Part shown: positions 40,801-52,095 of the stretch, in pieces
Position numbering within the stretch: the stretch's first letter is position 1
How the letters are laid out: each line of letters begins with the position of its first letter
Origin: Tubiluchus corallicola
Taxonomy: Eukaryota > Priapulida > Priapulimorpha > Priapulimorphida > Tubiluchidae
NCBI GenBank assembly: GCA_030141605.1
Contig: JAQGDQ010000228.1
Span: 186,001 to 250,000 of the forward strand
Length of the DNA: 64,000 bases
Reading direction: 5' to 3'
The notes under the pieces: generated by a model
What the model was told of the DNA's origin: nothing
Database searches by the model: none
What the model saw: only the letters and a program-made list of their open reading frames with translations
Position numbers and translations under genes: made by a program

Positions 40801-42045
40801 AGTTGCTTTTATGTAAATAGAACTATTCCTTGCAACAAATTACCAGTAGTGATTTTTGCACTGCTTTTATTTTTCCCTTTCATTTGTTTATTTCAAAATT
40901 TTTCTGTTACACTGCATTCTTGTTATAATACACATTTTTTCTGTTACACTTCACATTTACTGGTTTGAAGTCATACTGTAAAAAGAACTAGTCAAATTAC
41001 CCTGCAGAAATGTCTGCATATAAAAATTTTAGTTTATAGGAAAGTCATGTGGGGATTTCGATGTTATACAGGGAAATAATTGACAAATTTTGATGTTGTT
41101 GACAAATATGCTGCTCATAATTAATATAATTCTATATTATAGAAGTTTTCTACCCTAGTTAATATCTGACTTTTGGAATTAACAACAATTTTTCATTCTT
41201 TATATTACCAACAAATGCTAGGTATGTGCTGTAGAAATTTTTTAACTTACATATCTTTTGCAGCTTCCCAGTTGTACAAGTATTTTTCAAATTACTGGTT
41301 GATATGAAAAATCTCATAACCTCAATTAATGCGTGAGACACCTCCAAACCACTGACTTCTCCTACTTGTCAGACTGCCAATAATTATAAACTTGAATGTT
41401 TCAAATCTTATCTCTTCATTAACCATTAAAAGGAGACTTTAAATCTTTGGGATTAGAATGCCGAAGTTATGCATTTATATGTCTACGATGTTGGATCATT
41501 AAAGATTTTTATATGAAAATTGTTAACAAGATTTAATCTTATACATGGAAGTTTGGTCTGAAGCTGTTCTGCATTAATATCTTTGTGCATTGTTATTAGC
41601 ATCACAACTTACAAAACAATCGAGATTGCTAAGCGAGAATGTATATACTATTGTTGTCACCACTGTGTGCATCTGTCAGTCATCGCATTAAAAAACGTCA
41701 GCACATAATGAAGCGAAGCATTTTAAAACTTCACTATTAAAGAAGTGTTGCAGATCTATAGGCCTTTCCAACTCTACGAACAGCTAGAGAACAGCAACTT
41801 TGAAAGCACATGGTCAGTCTCAACATCATCAGGCACATCGGTCAAATCACACAAAGGCCTGCGTCAACTTTGTCTTAGTTTCGCACAGAATGGTCATACA
41901 TTAAGTATTTTCTTTGCCACTAGGTAGCAGTAACAACTATAAACATTTCCACTTGGTGGTTGCAAACAAGCAATAACACAATACAGATCACATATTATAA
42001 TGCAGCACACAAAATTCGTGCTGAGCACGATAAAATGGCAAGTAT
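34879..42045. other. Intergenic DNA between cystatin and zinc-finger genes
   Basis: No reading frame here has a recognisable family signature. It includes one hAT-like terminus at 37.04 kb, a TTGACGTATATATACTT direct repeat (38298 and 38365), and a TAA-rich run at 39506-39538. The 41.74-41.94 kb part is less AT-rich and lies just beyond the stop of the zinc-finger gene, so it may be its 3' UTR. Confidence 0.5.
37044..37110 (+). mobile_element. hAT-like terminus, unpaired
   Basis: CAGGGGCGGATTAACCATTA looks like the end of an hAT element, and GGCTAGCAAGGCTAG follows. No matching inverted end with a shared 8-bp flank was found downstream, so the other end may be lost. Confidence 0.35.
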
Positions 42046-42642
42046 CTATTGTGAAACAGAAGGCAGGCTGCTCATTCCGGAAAGATGATTGTCTTCATTT
42101 CTCTCTTGATGACTCAAAGACGTTGATTGATATGTTGGGAAACTAGGTCGCGGAGGAAGTGGTACTCCATTGTCTAGTAAATACTGGGCAACAAACCGGT
42201 GCTGATCGTCATGGATTTTTTGTCTCAAATGTTGTAAAAGTCCAGCTTCTTGTGGAAACACCGTTTCACAAATGGTGCAAGGCCAAGTGCGAACACTGGA
42301 ATTACTGGCTGCAACAATGGCGGCTGCAGCAGCGGCAGCTACAGCCGCTGCCGACGATGTTTTTGTGCTTACCATCTCAGGATGCATGCTGACATGTTTG
42401 CGGAGACACGTTTCGTTGACATACGCCTTGCCACATATTGGACAGCAGAATGCATCACGGTGTTTCTCTGGTACAACATCACACAGGGGGCGACCTCTAC
42501 AAAACATCTCCCATTGTTCTTTGTGGTCTCCCCGCACATGATGAAACAGCGCATTTTCTGTTTCAAATAAGTGACTGCAGAATGTACAGGGTAGGTTTCG
42601 CTGTAGTTGTGGAGGGTGTGGTTGCATCCTTGCTTGATGTTC
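42046..42642 (-). CDS. Zinc-finger gene, terminal exon with fingers 5-7
   Basis: Starts [12 protein letters not shown] after acceptor GGTTTTAG, in phase 0. The ATG at 42627 is internal, not a start. Encodes fingers 5-7, a poly-Ala tract and a Pro/Ser-rich tail, and stops with TAG. Confidence 0.92.
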   Translation of the reverse strand, partial: EHQARMQPHPPQLQRNLPCTFCSHLFETENALFHHVRGDHKEQWEMFCRGRPLCDVVPEKHRDAFCCPICGKAYVNETCLRKHVSMHPEMVSTKTSSAAAVAAAAAAAIVAASNSSVRTWPCTICETVFPQEAGLLQHLRQKIHDDQHRFVAQYLLDNGVPLPPRPSFPTYQSTSLSHQERNEDNHLSGMSSLPSVSQ

Positions 42643-45600
42643 CTAAAACCAGTAATTAGAGCTTTAACAAAAATACGTTAGAATTAAAAAGGTGAAAAAT
42701 TACAAAACACAGTTCAGCAATAATTAACCCAATTGATGCCAATACGACGTTTTGCAAATAGACGATGCAGTAAACTTAGTATGCAATTGTTCCAAGACAA
42801 ATGTGCATACTATTGTCCAAGTTATCTATTTTTATCTTAATTTTTTGGATGATGAGAAACATATGAAGACTATAACACATTATTAGGACCAAGGCCGGAT
42901 TATCCTATAGGCGAGTAGCCTATAGGCTGCACCTCAAGCTTGAGGGGCCGGATAATTTATGCTCAACCATAAATTTTTAGTAAATATATAGTAAAATAAA
43001 ATGGTATTTTCTAAGGAACATTTTTATTGAGAAACAAAAAATAGCTATTCTAATTTATTTAAATAATTTGCAATAAGTTCAATTCAAGCTGTACAAATGT
43101 TGCTAAAATATATCACGAATTAAAAAATATTGAAGACAGGTACGGGCAAGTTAGAAGGGTTAGCATAATTTCATTAGCCTATGGGCCCTAAGTTGTCATA
43201 ATCCAGTCCTGATTAGGACCCACAGAGTCCTAGATGAAAAACTGCATGAAATCGAGTTTTCAAAAGAAAAATACTAATATGATCCATTCTAGTATAGTCT
43301 AAGAGTTTTAGCTGTATTGACCCACAAATGGTGGTGATCTGTTACTTTCCACTTGTGTATATAAACTTGTGGATATTCTCTTCAAAGTTTGTGTGATGCA
43401 AGTGCATAAAATTTGAGAAGACAAGCCTGATACGCATGTTTGTTATAATGGTAGTATGCCATGCTGGCATCTGGTACTTTAAGGTAGGTAACCATGTAAT
43501 ATAAGCTGGTCAGAATTTGAGTTGAAATTTTGAATTTAGACTTTTGGGCTAAAAAATGTTTACTGTGATCATAATGTATTAAGTTAGAATTAGTTACTTT
43601 CTATGTAAACCAATTATTCGTCACTGAAGCATAGGGATTACAGGAAGCGCTTTGCTAAAAGGTTAAATTTTTGTGTAAATAACTAAATATGTCCGAAAAA
43701 GATTTATAAATTTACTGGAAACATACAATTTAGATATATAAATGTTTACAACAATTTCCATTGTTTGTTTTGGTGCTGTAACTCATAATTACAAAGCTAA
43801 TAATTTAAGCGGGAGAGATAAAAGGGCACAATAGTTTTTCACTTTAATCATAAGTAGTATAGAAATTTCATTTAAATAAGGACACTGGGTTTGTAAGAAA
43901 AGCATCAGTTTCTCTGATGTAAATACACAAATTTCAGATAGTTATTGAGATATTATAGGCAGTCATACACAGAGCAGATGCTTGAAAAAAATCAAGATAT
44001 ATGATCTACAGTGAATTCACCTCCAGCTACTTGATCTCTTGCATCTTACATGTATTTGCAATTAAAAATGACGCATAACTACGTTGTCAAATAATACGTT
44101 TGGAAAGCGCCCTGAAAACGATGCCAGTAGAATTGATGCAAATAAAATGCTGGAGTTTATAAATAAAATATCAAACTATGGCAAGCGCACCCATGCAAAG
44201 CATTAAATAATGTAAGAAATGTGATATTCAACAAAACAGGGACACATTCCCAAAACAACTGATACAGTAGTTCGATCCTAGCGGAAAAACTTTTAACTCT
44301 TTCTAATGCCATCTATACTTACTTTTTGTACATGTGAATCAAGACTTGCTTCTTGTGCAAAGCGTTTACAGCATACCATGCACCGGTATGGTCGTTTTTC
44401 AGCAAAGTTTTTCGCAAGTTGACTGTCATGGTTGCGAAGATGTTGTTGAAGATTAGACAGTTGAACAAATGCACGCCCACAGTCTTGCATTGTACACTTA
44501 TAGGGTTTCTCACCTAAAAATATGCTTTAATATTAAAACGTAAAAATGACTGTTTTTGTATGACAAAAGCGTCAAACTTTAGGACTTAAAAAAGCTTCAT
44601 AACAAATTAATGCTGAATAATTTAATAATAAACCATCTTAAATGTACTTTACAGGGCTTGCATGTACGTCTTAATCATTTATGAAACGGAAGACCAATAG
44701 GTAAAAAGCAAACTTGTTTAGCCCTTTGTGTTTCTATTATTTTTCAAAATTTTTTTGACTATGCCAAATTAGTAGACTTTTTTCAGCAGTTACGTATTTC
44801 ACGAACGTCAGCCTTACAGTAAAAGTCTGTAGTACGACGCAGGCCAAAACAACCGTGACGTCTTCTGTCAGGATGTTATACTTGCTTGGAATTTAAGTAT
44901 TTTTTGCGCAACACATACACTATAGAATGTGGGATGTAGACTGAATCTGGGGGTTATAATTAAGTGTTAAAATTAGTTTAAAAATAATTAGAGACGTTAG
45001 AGGCGCTACAGTAGATATAGGAAAAAAGCAAGTTCAAACGAGTGGGATTTAGCCTGGAGGAACAATCAAGATGAAACCCAGGAAAAGAATATTGTCGTGG
45101 AGGGCGCTGGGTAGTGGGTAAAATTTTTTGCTGTATCTGTCTGTTTGTCCTTCCTTTCAAATTTGAAAGGTTACAAGTCAAACAATGGTCAAATGTTTGT
45201 ACACGATGTCTCACAATGAAAAGACACAGGTCAAATAATGACGAATTATTTGTAGCAATAACAAATAAACAATTAACATGCTGTGTCTGACATTGGAAGG
45301 TCAAAAGTCAAATAATGGCGAAATGCTTGTATACAGTGTCTCACACTAGAAGGGAGCAGGTCAAACAATGACGAAGTACCTGTAATGAGTCGCACGTTTT
45401 GTTTAACTTAGATTAAAAATTATGTACAAACCTGTGTGGAGCCGGGTGTGTTGTTGAAGATGTGACAGCTGTTTAAATGCTCTTTCACAATAAGAACAAT
45501 GATATGGACGTTCTCCAGTGTGCACTCGTAAATGCTGATTTAACTGGTGTTGATTTGCAAATGCTTTATGGCAGTGTTGGCACGGATGAGATTTTACCTA

Positions 45601-47209
45601 AAAATGAAAATCATTTTTTTTAAATAATTAACTCTGGAAATACAGTTATCTGCAAGAAAATGGTAACAGTCATTGGTTGAACAATGTGAGCAAAACATAT
45701 TTCAATTTTAAAAAAATTAACAAATTTGTTTTTAGGGCTCTTGTAAGTTGCTGCAAACCGGAATCCAGCATCTACTCAAATTCGATAGTGTGGCAACACA
45801 GGAAACTCTATTGGACTATGCCTCTAAGGTGAGCCACTGAACCAAAGTGGTTCAGTCATCCATTAACTGACTTAATGGTGCCATTCTTAACTGCAGAAAT
45901 CTACCCCTTAATTAAAAAAAAACTATTAAAACACTATAGGACATAAAAATCCAATTGTTCAGGAAACCATCAGTTTGTAATAGCATTAAAGCCCGCAGCA
46001 AGTTACTGCTTTGTACATCAAGAGATGGCTTGTTCATATATTAGATCAGACTTTCCTTGATTAAAACATTTGAGTTATTTCTATCAATGGCCACAGTTGT
46101 GATATTAATGAAATCAGCCATTTCATCTGAGGCAGGAACTTGATCACAAATTTTGAATGAGGCAGGACTTACCAGTTTCAGATGGTATACTCATGCGTTC
46201 ACACATTCCTATTTTAAAGTCTTTGCTGTACAATAAGCAGCACTGCTTTAACAAATTAACATACACTAAAATTTATAAATAATAACAGATTGCAGGAATT
46301 AGTGTGTTTTATCTTTAAATGGAAAGAAAGAACTGTTATCAGATTCTAAAATAGCTCTGGACTCTATATAAATGTAATACTGTTTTAATTATATGAGCAA
46401 GATTTTACCCTTCTCTTATACTGAAGACCAACAAACTGTATGGGGTAAACTGTCTGTATAAATACTTTCTAAAAGTTGATTAAAATCAGTATATTTAGAA
46501 ATACAGTTTACTAGCTCCCAGTCTTTGCAAAGTTTAGTCAGTCAAAACAAGGTCACGGAATTTAAAACATAATCAAATTAATCCCAAAAAAGGTCAAGAA
46601 GCTCAGCAATTTAACAAAATTTTTTCGTATTTGTTGTTTAATTTTATATTCTCACAACACTTCACTGTAAAAACGAACTCTTTGGCATAGTTAGTGGTTT
46701 CCATCACAAATAACGCCACAAACAAAAAAATTCACTAAAGTTTGAACTGCTTCGCTAATTTAACTAGAATTTTATATAATACTTACTTTAAACTCTGCCC
46801 GGAGACGCTTTTCCGACATGTAGAATTGTGGGGGAGAGACTACATTGGCACTGGGTGACATTATACTGTGCTGTCCCAATGAGCCAGAACCTCCAATACC
46901 ACTAGGTGATGACATAGAAGATAGGTGTGGATGATGTTCATCTAGCTGTTTTTGACTTGTTGATGCTCCACCACTCTGATGTGGAGATCGTTGAGAAATA
47001 TGTGCTTGGTGAGGAATAGATGACAGTGTTGATGACGCTGAAGACGATGACTGTGTTGAAGTGTAGGCATTTGACAGTGGGAACCGTTGGGCGAATGATA
47101 TTGATGAAGCTATCACTGATGGTGCTGCTGCAGATGGTGAACATAGTGGTGACGTTCCAATTGGAGACCCAAGTGGTGAAGATAATGGAGACTTCGTGGG
47201 TGTGAAAGC
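42046..47209 (-). CDS. Seven-finger C2H2 zinc-finger protein, C-terminal 458 residues
   Basis: A probable nuclear DNA-binding regulator, joined on minus from 47209-46787, 45597-45432, 44513-44323 and 42642-42046 (423+166+191+597 = 1377 bp, all GT-AG, phases agreeing). The first exon is Ser/Pro-rich and disordered ([19 protein letters not shown]). Then fingers: [50 protein letters not shown] (four residues between Cys); [38 protein letters not shown]. Finger 4 is completed across the last intron (HVQK|EH), which confirms the splice. A poly-Ala run lies between fingers 6 and 7. The QLSxLQQH pattern and HTGEKPYKC linkers recall the rotund/ZNF362-384 and datilografo group, but I do not assign orthology. 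The 5' end is missing. Stop TAG at 42046-42048. Confidence 0.88.
42643..44322 (-). other. Zinc-finger gene intron (terminal)
   Basis: 1680 bp. It holds a complete hAT MITE at 42890-43211 and is otherwise featureless. Confidence 0.8.
42890..43211. mobile_element. hAT-type MITE with perfect 8-bp target duplication
   Basis: Left terminus CAAGGCCGGATTAT, right terminus ATAATCCAGTCCTG (inverted: CAGGACTGGATTAT). It is flanked on both sides by ATTAGGAC (42882-42889 and 43212-43219). Subterminal GCCTATAGGC and GCCTATGGGCCC motifs are present. It is 322 bp with no coding capacity. Confidence 0.88.
44323..44513 (-). CDS. Zinc-finger gene, exon with finger 3 and most of finger 4
   Basis: It completes the Gly codon, then [15 protein letters not shown]. 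It ends at LDSHVQK with donor AAA|GTAAGT. The final His of finger 4 lies in the next exon. Confidence 0.92.
45160..45420. repeat. Diverged tandem duplication, about 128-bp unit
   Basis: AAGTCAAACAATGGTCAAAT, ATGTCTCACAATG and ACAGGTCAAATAATGACGAA recur as AAGTCAAATAATGGCGAAAT, GTGTCTCACACTAG and GCAGGTCAAACAATGACGAA, offset by about 128 bp. Confidence 0.7.
45432..45597 (-). CDS. Zinc-finger gene, exon with fingers 1-2
   Basis: Acceptor TTTTTAG; starts [13 protein letters not shown] and ends in HTG, split after one base of the Gly codon. Donor ACACAG|GTTTGT. Confidence 0.92.
46787..47209 (-). CDS. Zinc-finger gene, Ser/Pro-rich exon
   Basis: 141 codons, phase 0 at both ends. Acceptor TTTAATTTCAG with AG at 47211-47210. 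Donor TTTAAA|GTAAGT at the low end. Encodes [18 protein letters not shown] and a Ser/His/Gln-rich disordered region. Confidence 0.85.
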
Positions 47210-49588
47210 CTGAAATTAAACAAGTTTGACACAATCACAAAGACAAATTATCAATATAGTAATACGAGCACCAAAAGAAACAAAATTTTTATGTTTAGCA
47301 AAGAAACAAAAATAGATATGGCAAACATACGAAAAAGACAAAACTTTATACAAGAAGAAATGGATAGAAAAAAGCACGGAACGAACAACCAAAAATGTCA
47401 AATAAAAACCAAAATAGAGGATCTTGAAGGTTGCAGTGGGTTAAGAATTCCCGTATTGCTGCTTGCCGGGAGGTGGGTTTTTTCAGTTTGATGATTAAAA
47501 TTTGGATCAGAAGTGGTGCTGACAAGACACTGCCAAAGCAGTGTTTAGATTTTTTGCTGAATACTGCTGTTTTTACCTGTCTCAAGGGCAGATTTCTTTT
47601 ATTTTAGAATTCTGCCTGCCCAATGTCTACAGCAGACGTGATGGGTGTATGATGATGATTAGAATTTAACGTAGTTTAGAAAAGATTCGTTAAAGGAACT
47701 TCTCTTAAATTGAGTTTAATCGATATTGATATTATTCAAAACCTTAAATTTGCTCTTACGCTGTGATAGTATTGATACACAATTATTTTGTTGGTTCAGC
47801 CTGATTATTGCTGCAACATCTTAAACTTGTGGAGCAATAAACCACTTGCGATTGTCAGCAAAAACTCCATAGTTATTTACAAAATTTCCTGTTAATCCAA
47901 GGCAGAATATGACTGTAATGGTATCCAGTCTAATGCAGGATATCCCATTTCAGCTTAACCTTTTTGTGCTACATGAGACATGTACCCATACAGATTAACC
48001 AATATTAATCTATGTAAACTTGTTGTTGAATTGGTATTTTGTTTACCATTTAGGATGAAACATGTTGAAGGTGTGAAGAAAAATGGATAGTCAACATTTC
48101 TCTATGAAGCAAGATTTCATTAACTTAGCAGACACGCGCATTTTTTTGGCGCCAAAGGAGTACAGAATTGCATTTTAGTAGTTATTTATGCGTTACAAAT
48201 TATTTTGATTTGCACATTGTTTTATTTTTGTTTACTTAATTTAAAGCCTAACAACACGGCTTAGAAATGAATTGAAAGTGAAATTTAATCAAATTTTCAA
48301 CAAAATGTTATTCCTTACAAAGCCGTAATACAACGATTAAATCGTCTGTTGACAGCCAGTTACATTTTTACCACCTTTGAATACAATATACAAGCAGTCT
48401 GTGGAAGTTAGTAAAACGCCCGTATGCGACAGTATTTGCGTTAAGGGGTATCATACCTTTGAAACGTTTGAATCGTATATTTTTATGATGCTCTAGTTTT
48501 AATGAATCAGAAGTAATCGTTAAAGACATTAATCCTAAATTATAGAGGGGCGTTATAGAGACATTGAGAGAGAGAGAACCAGACAGCGTGATGAACACTG
48601 CGCTGACAAACGCTTGAATGATACTACAAGGTGACCGTAAGTCTGTAACCCCCTTAATAAAATTCCCAGCAATTGGATCAAGCTGTGCCAGATCAGTGCC
48701 CAAAGGCAGTAGAAAGCGGCGAAGCAACAACTGGAACAAAGCACAATGTTATATGTTAAATTTAATTTTTTGTAACCGGTACCAAATAGAACTGGTTTTT
48801 GAAGTTCGTAAACCCGAATTAAAAATGCGCGTGTTTAGGCCTGAATGATATCAAGCCATTACAGTACAAATCTGATAAAAATCTCACAAAAACAAATTGA
48901 ATACGCAATATTTCAGTATATACCGCTGTTACGTACAGTGTGCAATCTTCGTGGAAAGAAAAACACAAAAAATCAAGAAACACTACAGTCTTGATTTTAA
49001 AATTAACTTGACACAGTGATTATTGAGTTGCAAATTTTAATGATTTTCTGTGTCTTTTCGTCGTTTTTTCTTCTACTGTACTTTTAGATGGTACAAAGTG
49101 GGGTATACTGAACCTCATTTTTATCAATGATGCCAATTCTTCAACGAAGAATAATATTTTTTGTTATTACAGAACCGCTTGTAAATTGTAAACAGACCAT
49201 TTTTTGATAATTTCTAGCCTTCCCATCAACCTTGCTGTGAAATAAGTAATCGATTTGATTACATTGAAACATGGGAACTCAAACGTATTCCTGCTAAGTG
49301 CTTTAGCGTTTTAATTATGGTAAGACGTACAGAGGTGTCATATCCCTGTAGCGTTGATCTATCAAAGTAAAATACAAAAAACAAATAATTTTAGTATATA
49401 TACTAATATAGTTATTGTAGTAAACAGTAGTTGTGGTAAGACAGATGACTAGCACAGTACAAAGAACACTATACATCCTCCTCTTTCAGTTATGCAATGG
49501 TTTCGGCAAAGAAGTTACTATACAGATGTCTGCATTTCCCTAAGAATATACATGGACAATATATCTTGGAATACAGTAATTATATCGG

Positions 49589-49761
49589 GGTAAAAATGGC
49601 ACATGCAAAAATGGCATAAGAAAAAATGGCACAAATGGAAAAGTAGATAAAAATGGCACAGGAAAAATGGCAGAGGAAAAAATGACACAAATGTAAAAGT
49701 AGGTAAAATGGCACAGAAAGAAAAAATGGCACAAATGGAAACGTAGGAAAAATGGCACATA
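49589..49761. repeat. Short A-rich minisatellite, AAAAATGGCACA motif
   Basis: About ten irregular copies of AAAAATGGCACA, often followed by AATGGAAAAGTAG. Three overlapping open minus frames here come from the repeat. Confidence 0.85.
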
Positions 49762-50539
49762 TGTTATTTTGATGTAAATGATTTCTATAATAAAACAAGA
49801 ATGCGCCCAGTATGAAGCACATCTCTGCCAAAACTGAACAATGCTAAACTTGTTTGTTTCATTCGTCTGATTCAAAAATTTAACACAAAGATAAAAAAGC
49901 AAACATACAAAAATGTACAAGTATTGGTATTATATAAACTAGCAAAAGATTCAATATATGTGTTCATTAAATGGATTTATAATTAATAATGCACGAATGT
50001 TCCACATAGTGTTTATCTATTTTTCACCCTTAATTTTGGCAGTGGTAATAGACGGACAAATGTATACGTACCAAATCACCTTATAGGATTATACACATTA
50101 ATAAGCAAGGATTATAGACAGCGTTACACAGTTTTGCAAATGAGATTTTCTCGACATGGAACCTGGAACTAACTTGTAGTTGTGTGGAGTTCTCTGAGAC
50201 CTCCATGAAGTGCTTCACGAACGTTTCTTGCATACGGTGTTCGGTCAAGTATAGCGAAAAAGAAACTAGTGAAAAGATTCCGATTTTGGCTCTCTATACC
50301 CACCTTTTTTCACAAAGTTTCCTGGAAATCTGTTAGATAGTTTTTGCGTAATAGGCTTACTGCCATAACAGAAAAAACCGCCAAACAAACAGACAAACAA
50401 ACAAACAAACTGTGTTGAAGCATAACCTCCTTGGCAGAGGTAAAAATAACTAAAAGAATTATACCTGAAGTGCTGTAACCCTAAGCACATATATTACTAA
50501 GTGTGCCACTTTTACCTACGTTCCAGTAATAATTCTATA

Positions 50540-50809
50540 TAATAATAATCTTTTTTTAAAGTCGGCTTTTAGATGAACGATTAACATATTAATTAACAAT
50601 TAAAGAGCTTTTGCCGACCGTAAATAACAAATGTACAATTACATAACACAGACTCTTATTACCCCGTTTTGATCCTAAATACCACGCGCCAGGCAGGCTA
50701 ACAGCAGGTACCAGTTTTAAAGTATTTGGTATTACCCGGCCGCAGTATCGAACTCACGACTTCCTAGACGGAAAGCGGACGAATTACCACTAGAACGAAC
50801 CGTCTGGTC
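50540..50809 (-). mobile_element. tRNA-derived SINE, copy C (best preserved)
   Basis: On the minus strand it starts GACCAGACGGTTCGTTCTAG, has the B-box-like GTGAGTTCGATACTGC, the body GTGGTATTTAGGATC and TTATTTACGGTCGGC, and ends GCCGACTTTAAAAAAAG followed by a short ATTATTATTAT tail. About 270 bp, apparently full length. Confidence 0.85.
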
Positions 50810-51813
50810 ATCGTGGCTGCAGAACGTTATACAACAATTATGGTGTTTTAGCTCATAAATTAATCCCAAAAAATACAAGAGTAGTTTTCCTTTTTTGTTG
50901 ACGGCTATGGCTGGTAAGAAGAGAGGTAAATACGAGGAAAGGCTGAAATAAGCCATTGTCAAGTTGTGTTCGTTATTTAAACTTATTTTGCTAAAAAATA
51001 ATGGTCCGTTTTACATTTTTAACAATATTAACAGTATACTTGATACTTACGCTTAGCATCATCTGATGGTTTAGTTTAGACTTTGGACACCACTCCTAAA
51101 TAAAACATTATCGAATAAATTATTATAATAATCAACTGCCAAAAAAGTACAACGCATGTAAAGTTGCACTGATGAAACATAGCGAGTATTCGCAATTATC
51201 TGTAAAACATTATGATGTAAAATACATGCAAAATCAACTGAAATAAGTTTAGCCACGAGTATAAAGCTGGCTTCCCAGCCTCAAAGTCCCGCTAATACAA
51301 CAACGAGCCTCCCACTTAATCTTATATAGGCCATTGAAATAGTATGAAGCACGCCACCTACTGAAAATAAAACCGTCTTCTTAGTTAATAGGAATTTCTA
51401 AGGACTTTAAATGGCCTCAGGGGGGAGCTGTAGCTCAAAAAACGGGGGTTTCTTAGCAGTATAATGTGAGCATCCCTGTTAGAACAAAACTGACTTCCGA
51501 GGAAGTAGTTATGGACTTTTAGCTTGTCCAAAAACAACATCGTAAAAATCGTCATTTTTTAAGTTTATGACACACATGTATTATGTTCATTCAAAACACA
51601 TGACGTTGCAGGGTCCAAGTTTTTCACTCTCTCACTCTAAAAGTGCAAAAATTCATTTATTCATTCAGTCACTCTTTCCCCAGAAACGATAAGATAACAA
51701 AATGGCTATCATAATTATCTTGAATATGCAATATTTATTCTTTATCAGCTATTGCTTCAATTATAATCCTAAATAACTTTATGTAAAAATTAATGTTATA
51801 TGTACATACGTAC

Positions 51814-51873
51814 ACCAGTGTATGACTGTCGCTCCTCCAAGTTACTGTTCTGCAGATTTGCTGATGGTGTCGC
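51814..51873 (-). CDS. Candidate upstream micro-exon of the zinc-finger gene
   Basis: On minus, CTTATTTTATAG is followed by a 60-bp open segment, then GTACGT. Read in phase 0 it gives ATPSANLQNSNLEERQSYTG, with no stop. Its length is a multiple of three and joins in frame to the phase-0 exon at 47209. Splice signals and phase are the only support, with no family match. Confidence 0.4.
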
Positions 51874-51936
51874 CTATAAAATAAGAAAAAACGTATAATG
51901 ATGTCAATATAAACGCCTTTATATATTTAGAAAACA

Positions 51937-52095
51937 CCATGACCATAATCATTATCATCGTCCTCGTCATTAACGTTATCATTCTCATCATTGACCATCA
52001 TCAACATCACCGTCCATCTTCATCACCACCGCCACCGTCATCGTTATTGTCGTTGCCGTCGCCATTTATCACCGCCATCATCATCATTGAAACGC
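51937..52095. repeat. Degenerate CAT/CGTC trinucleotide-rich tract
   Basis: Imperfect ATCATTATC, CATCATCAACATCACC and CCGTCATCG repeats. The His/Ser/Pro-rich plus frame here is compositional. Confidence 0.7.

Larger units (their letters stand above)
44514..46786 (-). other. Zinc-finger gene introns (two) around exon 45432-45597
   Basis: The intron at 44514-45431 contains a diverged tandem duplication at about 45.16-45.42 kb. The one at 45598-46786 shows nothing beyond AT-rich DNA. Confidence 0.7.
47210..51813 (-). other. Probable zinc-finger gene intron or upstream DNA
   Basis: A 123-codon minus frame at 48.37-48.74 kb shows no known domain. About 47.6-47.67 kb has a GTATGATGATGATT end like that of the LINE at 27.6 kb. 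It includes a simple A-rich minisatellite (49.59-49.76 kb) and SINE copy C. Confidence 0.5.

Noticed and set aside
42159-42659. Plus-strand frames opposite the zinc-finger exon
   Set aside because: Antisense shadows; the minus frame has complete C2H2 patterns and correct splice joins.
48368-48739. 123-codon minus frame (LRRFLLPLGTDLAQLDP...)
   Set aside because: No recognised domain. It overlaps an equally open plus frame, and its position between candidate exons of the zinc-finger gene suggests intron.
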